DNA from: UBA6901 sp035256085
GTDB lineage: Bacteria > Pseudomonadota > Gammaproteobacteria > Acidiferrobacterales > UBA6901
Length of the DNA: 26,286 nucleotides
Reading direction: 5' to 3'
Assembly (NCBI GenBank): GCA_035256085.1
Contig: DATEYP010000274.1
Coordinates: 1 to 26,286, forward strand
Of this stretch, positions 13,934 to 20,282 are shown in pieces. The position numbers were made by a program, and so were the translations under genes. A model generated the notes under the pieces. That model saw only the letters and a list, made by a program, of their open reading frames with translations, searched no databases and was not told where the DNA came from. Position 1 is the stretch's first letter. Each line of letters begins with the position of its first letter.

Positions 13934-15196
13934 ATGAACACGTTTAGCTATCGCGGCGACCGCCTGTACGCCGAGGGCGTTGGCTTAAGCGAGATCGCCG
14001 ACAAACTGGGTACGCCCTGTTATGTGTACTCGCGCGCGCACATCGAGGCACAGTGGCGCGCTTTCGATCAGGCATTCGGTGCACGCGATCATCTGGTGTG
14101 TTACGCGGTCAAGGCCAACTCCAACCTCGGGTTGCTCAATGTGCTGGCGCGCCTCGGTTCCGGCTTCGACATCGTGTCGGTCGGCGAACTGGAACGCGTG
14201 CTGGCCGCGGACGGCGACCCCGGCAGGGTGGTGTTTTCCGGCGTCGGCAAGGGCATGCACGAAATCGAACGCGCGCTCGAGGCCGGCATCGCCTGCTTCA
14301 ACGTCGAGTCGGAGGCCGAGCTGGTCGTGCTCAACGAGGTCGCCGCCCGGCTCGGACGGCATGCACCGGTGAGTCTGCGCATCAATCCGGATGTGGATGC
14401 CAGGACCCATCCCTATATTTCCACCGGCCTGAAAGAAAGCAAGTTCGGCATCCCGATGCGCGAGGCGCGCGCCGCCTACCACGTGGCGCAAAAGCTCTCG
14501 CACCTGCGCATCGTGGGCGTGGACTGCCACATCGGTTCGCAGCTCACCGAGCTCGCGCCGTTTGCGGACGCGCTCGAGCGCGTATTGGCACTCGTCGACG
14601 AACTCGCGGCCGATGGCATTCCACTGCAGCATCTCGATCTCGGTGGCGGTCTCGGCATCCGCTACCGCGACGAGCAGCCGCCCGCGCCCGGCGAGTACGT
14701 GGCGGCCTTACTCCAACGGCTCGACGCGCACGGCGACCGTTACCGGAAACTCAAGCTGCTGATTGAGCCGGGGCGGGCGATCGTCGGCAACGCCGGCGTG
14801 CTGCTCACGCGCGTGCAGTACCTCAAGCACGCCGAGGCGAAGAACTTCGCGATCGTGGATGCGGCCATGAACGACCTGATGCGCCCGGCGTTGTACGACG
14901 CCTGGCAGGACATCACGCCGGTGCTGAAACGTGCGGGCGCGGCGCAACAATACGACGTGGTCGGGCCGGTGTGCGAGTCCGGCGACTTCCTCGGCCGGGA
15001 CCGGGCGCTCAAGGTGCACGCCGGCGACCTGCTGGCGGTGTGTTCGGCCGGCGCCTATGGTTCGAGCATGAGTTCCAACTACAACACCCGGCCGCGCGCC
15101 CCCGAGGTGATGGTGGATGGCGAGCGTTTCCACGTGGTGCGCCGGCGTGAGACCATCGAAGAGCTGCTGCTGCCCGAGTCGCTGTTGCCGCATTGA
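13934..15196 (+). CDS. lysA: Diaminopimelate decarboxylase
   Basis: LysA is a PLP enzyme that converts meso-diaminopimelate to lysine. The protein is 420 aa from ATG 13934 (MNTFSYRGDRLYAEGVGL); a GTG one codon earlier is also possible. The PLP lysine is K60 in CYAVKANSNL. The glycine loop GGGLGIRY (after LDL) binds the phosphate, and the second active site includes C347 in GPVCESGDFL. The C-terminal segment AYGSSMSSNYNTRPR is typical. It lies between lptM (3-base gap) and the CoA-binding protein gene and is part of the lysine/peptidoglycan run with dapF. Confidence 0.97.
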   Translation: MNTFSYRGDRLYAEGVGLSEIADKLGTPCYVYSRAHIEAQWRAFDQAFGARDHLVCYAVKANSNLGLLNVLARLGSGFDIVSVGELERVLAADGDPGRVVFSGVGKGMHEIERALEAGIACFNVESEAELVVLNEVAARLGRHAPVSLRINPDVDARTHPYISTGLKESKFGIPMREARAAYHVAQKLSHLRIVGVDCHIGSQLTELAPFADALERVLALVDELAADGIPLQHLDLGGGLGIRYRDEQPPAPGEYVAALLQRLDAHGDRYRKLKLLIEPGRAIVGNAGVLLTRVQYLKHAEAKNFAIVDAAMNDLMRPALYDAWQDITPVLKRAGAAQQYDVVGPVCESGDFLGRDRALKVHAGDLLAVCSAGAYGSSMSSNYNTRPRAPEVMVDGERFHVVRRRETIEELLLPESLLPH

Positions 15197-15199
15197 CGC

Positions 15200-15637
15200 A
15201 TGGCCTTCGCCAATCCGTCGCAGGAGGAAATTCGTGCGCTGCTCATTCGTGTGCGCACTATTGCGGTGGTCGGGCTTTCGCCCAACACGGACCGGCCGAG
15301 TTACAGGGTGGCATTGGCGCTGCAAGGCTTCGGCTACCGCATCATCCCGGTACATCCCATGGCAAAGGAAATTCTGGGTGAAAAGGTGTACCCCGATCTG
15401 GCGACGGTCCCGGAGCACATCGATCTGGTGGATGTGTTCCGCGCGCCGGACCAGGTGGACGAGGTGATCGACGCTTGTATCGCGTTGCAGGTGCCGGCCG
15501 TGTGGCTGCAGGACGGTGTAGTGAACGAGGCGGCTGCGCAACGGGCGCGTGCCGCCGGTCTGATGGTGATTATGGACCGCTGCGTCTATCGCGATTACGT
15601 ACAATTGTTCGGCGCTGCGCCACGCTTCGCACCTTAA
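15200..15637 (+). CDS. CoA-binding domain protein (YccU-like)
   Basis: The protein is 145 aa with a single Rossmann-type CoA_binding domain: TIAVVGLSPNTDRPSYRVAL (about residues 20-39), FGYRIIPVHP, VYPDLATVPEHIDLVDVFRA, VWLQDGVVNEAAAQRARAAG and MDRCVYRDY. This is the E. coli YccU pattern, whose biochemical role is not settled. It starts 3 bases after lysA and is inserted between lysA and dapF, which are usually adjacent. Co-transcription with lysA is likely. Its last 68 bases overlap the convergent membrane protein gene. Confidence 0.92.
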   Translation: MAFANPSQEEIRALLIRVRTIAVVGLSPNTDRPSYRVALALQGFGYRIIPVHPMAKEILGEKVYPDLATVPEHIDLVDVFRAPDQVDEVIDACIALQVPAVWLQDGVVNEAAAQRARAAGLMVIMDRCVYRDYVQLFGAAPRFAP

Positions 15638-15899
15638 GGCGAGACTCGCGTACCCGTCGTCCCCACCAGCTGACGAGCCGTCGCGACAGGCGCCGCGCCC
15701 ACGGCCAGTCCACGGCCAGCAGCGCCAGCCCGATCGGTATCATCCAGTAGCCGAGTACCGGTAAGAATCCGAACAGTCCCCCGATCACGAGCAGGATGCC
15801 GATGGTCTTGCGCAGCCAGTGATTCGGGTGGGTCTTGAGGCGGTGATAGTGGTGGCGAACGAACTTCTGCAAGTGCGTATCCGGGCTTCGTGGAACCAT
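15570..15899 (-). CDS. Small PGPGW-like membrane protein
   Basis: The protein is 109 aa from ATG 15899 (a GTG one codon earlier is possible). Two adjacent membrane segments are present: TIGILLVIGGLFGFLPVLGY and WMIPIGLALLAVDWPWAR (about residues 32-68). A basic tail rich in Arg follows. This resembles the PGPGW family of small transmembrane proteins, whose function is unknown. The final 22 codons overlap the 3' end of the CoA-binding gene on the other strand, and the Arg-rich tail may be only an overrun. The N-terminus is basic and His-rich (RHHYHRLKTHPNHW). The upstream region is made of short repeats. Confidence 0.75.
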   Translation of the reverse strand: MVPRSPDTHLQKFVRHHYHRLKTHPNHWLRKTIGILLVIGGLFGFLPVLGYWMIPIGLALLAVDWPWARRLSRRLVSWWGRRVRESRLKVRSVAQRRTIVRNRDRRSGP

Positions 15900-15902
15900 C
15901 AC

Positions 15903-16061
15903 TATTATGGCTCTTTTTGTGCAGGCATGCCCACCCGATTATGGCTATTTCTCCAGGCGCCGCTACAGTCCACTGCGCCAATAACGGCGCCTGGATTGGC
16001 GCAATGGACATTGTGCAAGCGTGCTTTCCCGAATATGGCTATTTTTTGCAGGCGTGCTTCC
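15903..16061. repeat. Short direct-repeat array, interrupted by the 42-bp palindrome
   Basis: Units of roughly 32-35 bp of the form TATGGCTATTTTTTG-TGCAGGCGTGCTTTCCC recur at about 15905-15936, 15939-15960 (partial), 16011-16029 (partial) and 16032-16061. The second and third partial units would join into one if the palindrome at 15968-16009 and flanking bases were removed. A related copy lies at 21391-21420. There is no spacer or leader arrangement of CRISPR type. Confidence 0.7.
15968..16009. repeat. 42-bp palindromic element, copy 2
   Basis: It differs at one position in 42 from the core of the element at 7138-7179, with the same 12-base spacer. Here the arms are 15 bp with a single mismatch. 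It sits between the PGPGW-like gene and dapF, inside the direct-repeat array. Confidence 0.88.
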
Positions 16062-16107
16062 CATAACTCAGGTTTCATTGGCCGCTGGCAAGCGCTAACC
16101 TATAGAT

Positions 16108-16944
16108 ATGCTGCGATTCACCAAAATGCATGGCCTCGGCAATGACTTCGTCATGATCGACGCGGTCAACCAGACCGTGGCGCTGACCCCCGAACAGTTG
16201 CGGCGCCTCGCCGACCGGCGTTTCGGTGTCGGCTGCGACCAGGTGCTGATGGTCGAGCGTCCGACGCGCGCCGATGTCGATTTTCGCTACCGCATTTTCA
16301 ACGCCGACGGCGGCGAGGTCGAACAGTGTGGCAACGGCGCGCGCTGTTTCGCACGCTTTGTGCGCGACCAGGGACTCACCGCCAAGAGCGAAATCGCGGT
16401 CGAAACCCTGGCCGGCGTCATTTATCCGAAAATCGAACCGGATGGCGCGGTGACCGTCAATATGGGTGTACCGCGCTTCGAGCCGCGTGACGTGCCGTTC
16501 GAGGCTGGTGCGCGCCAGCCGGTTTACGACCTGGATGTGGATGGCGCGGCCGTGCCGGTCTCGGTGCTGTCCATGGGCAACCCGCATGCCGTGCAGATCG
16601 TGGCGGACGCGGAGCACGCGCCGGTGACCACCCAGGGCCCGAGGATCGAGCATCACCCGCGTTTTCCGAAGCGCGTGAATGCCGGTTACATGCAGGTGCT
16701 GGACCGCGGGCATATTCATGTGCGCGTCTGGGAACGCGGCGCCGGCGAGACCCTGGCCTGCGGCACCGGTGCCTGCGCCGCGGTCGTGACCGGGAGGCTG
16801 CGTGGCCTGCTGGATGAAAACGTGGCAGTGCGCGTGCGCGGTGGTACATTACAGGTCAGCTGGCATGGCGAGGGCGAACCGGTAATGATGACCGGCCCCG
16901 CGGTTACTGTCTTCGAGGGCGAAATCGACCTGGAGCGCTTATGA
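16108..16944 (+). CDS. dapF: Diaminopimelate epimerase
   Basis: DapF interconverts LL- and meso-diaminopimelate without a cofactor, feeding LysA and peptidoglycan synthesis. The protein is 278 aa. The N-terminus LRFTKMHGLGNDFVMIDAVN is typical. The two catalytic cysteines are C74 in GGEVEQCGNGARC and C218 in ETLACGTGACAAV. No strong ribosome site precedes the ATG at 16108. The stop overlaps an ATG (ATGA at 16941) that probably was once the start of the following DUF484 gene before repeats were inserted. Confidence 0.97.
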   Translation: MLRFTKMHGLGNDFVMIDAVNQTVALTPEQLRRLADRRFGVGCDQVLMVERPTRADVDFRYRIFNADGGEVEQCGNGARCFARFVRDQGLTAKSEIAVETLAGVIYPKIEPDGAVTVNMGVPRFEPRDVPFEAGARQPVYDLDVDGAAVPVSVLSMGNPHAVQIVADAEHAPVTTQGPRIEHHPRFPKRVNAGYMQVLDRGHIHVRVWERGAGETLACGTGACAAVVTGRLRGLLDENVAVRVRGGTLQVSWHGEGEPVMMTGPAVTVFEGEIDLERL

Positions 16945-16954
16945 ACACTTCCAA

Positions 16955-17098
16955 AATCCCCTCTCAAAGTGAAGGAGTGCGCGCCACGCGCGCATCGGCT
17001 CGCTTCCCTCTCCCACCGGGAGACGAGTGCATGGATGCACGAGGTAGGGCAACGCAGGGAGCGGTTGCCGAGGGAATGAGGGTGAGGGCAGGCAAGCA
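16955..17098. repeat. Nested repeats between dapF and the DUF484 gene
   Basis: An outer GC-rich hairpin family with CCCTCTCCC (17006-17014) and GAGGGTGAGGGC (17078-17089) is split by the inner element at 17023-17074, the second copy of the repeat inserted in rlmJ. The whole separates two genes that are normally tightly coupled. Confidence 0.7.
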
Positions 17099-17125
17099 AA
17101 TGAATAAACTATCCCCGGCTTCATT

Positions 17126-17845
17126 ATGAACAAGAAACCGTCGAGCGAGAATCTGGAAAAAGATCAGTCCTGGGACGAGGCAGTCGGCCGCTACCTCGAA
17201 CAAACGCCGGATTATTTTCTGCGCCACCCCGAACTGCTTGCCGCGCTGGCACTGCCGCACCCGGAAGCCGGGCGCACGGTCTCGCTGGTCGAGCGCCAGG
17301 TGCGCGTGCTGCGCGACCGCAACGAGCAGAGCACCCACCAGCTGCAGGAATTGATCGCCTTCGCGCGCGACAACGACCAGCTCGGCGAGCGCGTGCAGCG
17401 CTTTGCGCTCGCCATGATCGACAGCGATTCCCTCGATGAGGTGCTGGATACGGCGCAGGACATGTTGCGCCAGGAGTTCAGCCTCGACGGCGTGGCCGTG
17501 CGCCTCACCGGCAACCCGCGCCCAAACTGTCCGCGTCAGGAATTCGCAGCGCCCGACGACGCCATGCTGGATGGCCTGCTCGCCAGTCTGGCCGCGCGCA
17601 ACGGCCAGCCGCTGTGCGGCGCCGTGCAGGCGACCGATACACTCGAAGCGCTGTTCGGTGCGCAGGCCGGGAACATCCGCTCCACGGCCGTCATCGGCCT
17701 CACGCGCCACGCGCTGCGCGGCGTGCTGGTGCTCGCCAGCCGCGACCCGCTGCGTTTCCGCGCCGACATGGGCACCGTCTACCTCGTGCGCCTCGGCGAA
17801 CTCCTCATGGCCGGCGTCGCCCGGCACCTGGTTACTGCAGCGTAA
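17126..17845 (+). CDS. DUF484 family protein
   Basis: The protein is 239 aa, in the conserved position between dapF and xerC. The N-terminal signature is VGRYLEQTPDYFLRHPELLA followed by LALPHPEAGRTVSLVERQV, then a coiled-coil linker (LRDRNEQSTHQLQELIAFAR) and a GAF-like C-terminal domain (about residues 95-235, for example TAVIGLTRHALRGVLVLASR). Members are cytosolic with no proven activity; the constant link to xerC suggests a role near chromosome segregation, but this is not established. Start ATG 17126 is chosen; an in-frame continuation to 16941 is not possible in this frame. Confidence 0.93.
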   Translation: MNKKPSSENLEKDQSWDEAVGRYLEQTPDYFLRHPELLAALALPHPEAGRTVSLVERQVRVLRDRNEQSTHQLQELIAFARDNDQLGERVQRFALAMIDSDSLDEVLDTAQDMLRQEFSLDGVAVRLTGNPRPNCPRQEFAAPDDAMLDGLLASLAARNGQPLCGAVQATDTLEALFGAQAGNIRSTAVIGLTRHALRGVLVLASRDPLRFRADMGTVYLVRLGELLMAGVARHLVTAA

Positions 17846-17855
17846 AATATATTGC

Positions 17856-17962
17856 AACCACGGGGGACAAGGGGGAAACATGCCCAAGCGCCGAGAGCGC
17901 GGATATTCCCGAGTAAAAACGGTTTATGCATATTTCCAGTTTCCCCGTGCTCCCCGTGGTTT
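17856..17962. repeat. Intergenic inverted repeat 'CCACGGGG' family
   Basis: The left arm (17856-17879, AACCACGGGGGACAAGGGGG) pairs with the right arm (17939-17962, CCCCGTGCTCCCCGTGGTTT) over a loop of about 59 bases. Each arm is a near-duplication of a CACGGGGGA-type unit. It separates the DUF484 gene from xerC. Confidence 0.75.
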
Positions 17963-17998
17963 ATGACGTTGAAATTTATCTTGAATAGGAACCCTTAG

Positions 17999-18901
17999 AT
18001 GAAGGCGCAGGCAGCCCGTCAGCTGGATGCGTACTTCGATTTCCTGAAAAACGAGCGGCGTCTGTCGCCGCACACCCTCGGCAGCTACCGCCGTGATCTC
18101 GACACGCTCGCTGCGTTCTGCGATGCCCACGGCCTCGACGACTGGCGCGCGCTCACCGTACAGCAGGCGCGTGCCTTCGCCGCGCAGTTGCACCGTCAGG
18201 GACTGGCCGGCCGCAGCATCGCGCGCGCCCTGTCGGCGGCGCGCTCCTTCCACCGTTATCTGCTGCGCGAAGGCCTCGCGGCACACAACGCCTTCACCGG
18301 CGTCGCCGCGCCCAAGGCCGGCAAGCGACTGCCCAAGGCCTTGAGTGTCGATCAGGCGGCGCGCCTCATGCAGATCGACGGCGACGATCCGCTCACCCGC
18401 CGCGACCGCGCGCTAATTGAATTGCTCTACTCCTCCGGTCTGCGCCTCGCTGAGCTTGTGTCCATCAACGTCAGCGACGTGGATCTGCGCGACGCCACCG
18501 TGACCGTAACCGGCAAGGGCGCCAAGACCCGAATTGTTCCAGTTGGCGCGCAGGCGCGCGTCGCGATTGCGGCCTGGCTCAAGGAGCGCGCCGCACTCGC
18601 CGCCATCGGCGAGAAGGCTCTGTTCCTCGGCCGCAACGGCAGGCGCCTCGGCGCGCGCGCCGTGCAGCTGCGCCTCAAGCAGTGGGCCGTGCGCCAGGGC
18701 ATCGAAGTGCCGACCCATCCACACATGCTGCGCCATTCGTTCGCCAGCCATCTGCTGGAATCGAGCGGCGACCTGCGCGCCGTGCAGGAACTGCTCGGCC
18801 ATGCCGATCTGTCCACCACGCAGGTCTATACGCATCTCGACTTTCAGCATCTCGCCAAGGTGTATGACGCGGCGCATCCGCGCGCGCGGCGGAGAAAATA
18901 A
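17999..18901 (+). CDS. xerC: Tyrosine recombinase XerC
   Basis: XerC resolves chromosome dimers at dif together with XerD and FtsK. The protein is 300 aa. The N-terminal SAM-like domain covers about residues 8-95 (FDFLKNERRLSPHTLGSYRR). The catalytic set is complete: R149 in SSGLRLAEL, K173 in TGKGAK, H242 and R245 in HMLRHSFASH, H268 in LLGHADLS and Y277 in VYTHLD. Position after dapF-DUF484 is the standard xerC locus and separates it from xerD. Start ATG 17999 has AGGAACC upstream as a modest ribosome site. Confidence 0.96.
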   Translation: MKAQAARQLDAYFDFLKNERRLSPHTLGSYRRDLDTLAAFCDAHGLDDWRALTVQQARAFAAQLHRQGLAGRSIARALSAARSFHRYLLREGLAAHNAFTGVAAPKAGKRLPKALSVDQAARLMQIDGDDPLTRRDRALIELLYSSGLRLAELVSINVSDVDLRDATVTVTGKGAKTRIVPVGAQARVAIAAWLKERAALAAIGEKALFLGRNGRRLGARAVQLRLKQWAVRQGIEVPTHPHMLRHSFASHLLESSGDLRAVQELLGHADLSTTQVYTHLDFQHLAKVYDAAHPRARRRK

Positions 18902-19256
18902 TGTGCCTCGTGAACTGGAGAAGGGATCTCGCGTAGGGCGCAATGAGTTTTGCAAATTGCGCCGCATGTGGGGCCGAGGCTTGGTCGAATCATCCGGCGG
19001 ATTACGCTGCGCCCTCACCCCTTACCCTCTCCCGCTTGCGCGGGAGAGGGGGGAGTTGGTGATACGGCGACCTTGAATATTGGCAGCTAATCCGCCCTAC
19101 ATTAATAATCGGTGAGCTGGCCGTGGTGTTGCCGGTCAAAAAGACCAAGGGCGGTGAGGCCAAGGCCTGATACGCGGTGAAGGTTACGGGCGCATGGCGG
19201 GGCAGGCGGGGTTTGTGATAATTTGAGCCGCAATAATCCCGGTGGTGGAGACGAAC
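18902..19256. other. Gene-free, repeat-filled stretch between xerC and the S24-like gene
   Basis: In these 355 bases I see three nested features and no intact gene. An outer palindrome has arms GTAGGGCG (18933-18940) and CGCCCTAC (19094-19101). A small inverted repeat, GGCGCAAT (18937-18944) with ATTGCGCC (18956-18963), overlaps it. A perfect 11-bp hairpin CCCTCTCCCGC (19025-19035) pairs with 19040-19050. After 19101 a short open segment ending in TGA near 19170 (ELAVVLPVKKTKGGEAKA) could be the remnant of a lost gene's C-terminus. The last 45 bases carry a possible promoter. Confidence 0.6.
19214..19222 (+). promoter_or_regulatory. Possible extended -10 promoter for the S24-like gene
   Basis: TGTGATAAT (TGN plus GATAAT) lies 34 bases upstream of the start codon. 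No clear -35 is seen, as is usual for extended -10 promoters. Confidence 0.3.
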
Positions 19257-19586
19257 ATGAGCGACAGTATCGGCAGCGGTTGCGCGGAACTCGAACCTTA
19301 TGCCCTGCGCGTGACCGATGACAGCATGGCGCCCGAGTTCTGGGAAGGCTGTATCATCATTATCGAACCACGGCACTCCGCCCAGAGCGGCCAGTATGCG
19401 GTGGTGGATTACGCCGACGACACCACCTTCCGCCAGTTCGTGGAAGAGGATGGGCGCCGGTACCTCAAGCCGCTCAACGAGAAATACGCGGCGGTCGAGA
19501 TCACCGGTCCGTTCACGGTGCGCGGCATCGTGATCCAGCGCGCCGGCACGCGCCGCAAGCACCACAAACACTACGAGTACGCCTGA
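19257..19586 (+). CDS. S24/LexA-fold protein, probably proteolytically inactive
   Basis: The protein is 109 aa consisting only of a peptidase S24-like (LexA C-terminal) domain without a DNA-binding part. The serine motif is DDSMAPEFWEGCIIIIEP with Ser23 in the catalytic position, followed by SGQYAVVDYADDTTFRQF and RRYLKPLNEKY. In LexA the general-base Lys lies in the strand equivalent to DDTTFRQF; here that position is Arg59, so self-cleavage is doubtful. The start ATG (MSDSIGSG) has GGAG 9 bases upstream; an earlier ATG at 19242 has none. It could act as a signal-peptidase-like or binding domain. Family call is good; function is unknown. Confidence 0.85.
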   Translation: MSDSIGSGCAELEPYALRVTDDSMAPEFWEGCIIIIEPRHSAQSGQYAVVDYADDTTFRQFVEEDGRRYLKPLNEKYAAVEITGPFTVRGIVIQRAGTRRKHHKHYEYA

Positions 19587-19662
19587 CGTAATAGGCATGA
19601 CGAACGCAGCGAAGCTGATCTTATGAACTTTGTTCCGACAAAGACGTAATTGGGCTTCATTT

Positions 19663-19968
19663 GTGCAACGTCTCTATTCCGCTGCCAATCTCCCCGAAGC
19701 ACATCTCGTGCGCGGCCTGCTTGCGGCCGCCGGCATCGAGGCGCGTGTGTTCAACGAATATGCCGGTGGTGCGCTCGGCGAGCTGCCGTTTAACGAGGTT
19801 TCGCCTTCGGTCTGGATCGAAAAAGAGCGCGATTTGACTCGCGCCCGGCAAATCGTGACAACCTATGAGAATGCAGCAGCCACACCGGGCAGCACGCTTT
19901 GCGCTGCCTGCGGGGAGGAGAACCCGCGTGACTTTTCAATTTGCTGGCAGTGTCAGCGACCGCTGTAA
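19663..19968 (+). CDS. DUF2007 protein with a C-terminal zinc ribbon
   Basis: The protein is 101 aa starting with GTG at 19663 (then QRLYSAANLPEAHLVRGLL), the standard DUF2007 N-terminus; a TTG at 19630 would add 11 non-family residues. The DUF2007 domain continues as AAGIEARVFNEYAGGALGEL and VWIEKERDLTRARQIVTTYE. The end has CAACGEENPRDFSICWQC, a CxxC-x10-CxxC zinc ribbon. DUF2007 resembles a PII/GlnB-like signal-transducing fold in annotation, but its role is not established. Confidence 0.88.
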   Translation: MQRLYSAANLPEAHLVRGLLAAAGIEARVFNEYAGGALGELPFNEVSPSVWIEKERDLTRARQIVTTYENAAATPGSTLCAACGEENPRDFSICWQCQRPL

Positions 19969-20003
19969 GGTATTCATTACAACCACCACAAGGAGAAGTT
20001 GCC

Positions 20004-20210
20004 ATGTCCGAGCATGTTTACAAAGTTGTTGAAATCGTCGGCTCATCGAGCAAGGGCACGGACGATGCCATCCAGAATGCCATCGGGCGCGCGTCCAAGA
20101 CGCTGAAGAATCTCGACTGGTTCGAGGTGGTGGAGACGCGCGGCCATCTAGCCAACGGCAAGATCGGGCACTACCAGGTGACGCTCAAGATCGGTTTCCG
20201 CCTCGACTAA
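20004..20210 (+). CDS. Dodecin (flavin-binding small protein)
   Basis: The protein is 68 aa, forming in known relatives a hollow dodecamer that stores FMN, riboflavin or CoA and buffers free flavin. The sequence starts MSEHVYKVVEIVGSSSKGTD and has the flavin-stacking Trp39 in LKNLDWFEVVETRG, followed by a beta strand YQVTLKIGFRLD. A strong AGGAGAAG lies 6 bases before the ATG. It is preceded by the DUF2007 gene and followed by a strong hairpin. Confidence 0.95.
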   Translation: MSEHVYKVVEIVGSSSKGTDDAIQNAIGRASKTLKNLDWFEVVETRGHLANGKIGHYQVTLKIGFRLD

Positions 20211-20227
20211 CGGCTCCTCGGTTCGCA

Positions 20228-20265
20228 ATACCCGCACACGTCGCGGTGACGACGTGTGCGGGTAT
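20228..20265. terminator. Hairpin terminator between dodecin and the FIST gene
   Basis: A perfect 16-bp stem (20228-20243 with 20250-20265, loop CGGTGA) lies between two convergent genes. There is no long U tract on either strand (CTGCTCTT on the plus side), so it may work as a weak bidirectional terminator or as an mRNA end stabiliser. Confidence 0.6.
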
Positions 20266-20282
20266 CTGCTCTTGGGTTACTT

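Noticed and set aside
15903..16061. CRISPR array or sigma-54 promoters in the short repeats
   Set aside because: Units are contiguous without spacers and no cas genes are near. The GCACG and TTGCA blocks are too close together for a -24/-12 promoter.
16078..16110. A TTGGCC-N17-TATAGA promoter directly before dapF
   Set aside because: Transcription would begin at or after the dapF ATG, so it cannot serve dapF with this start.
19102..19172. A truncated gene ending in ELAVVLPVKKTKGGEAKA
   Set aside because: Only about 20 codons are open and no family is recognised; it is noted in the region description but not called as a pseudogene.
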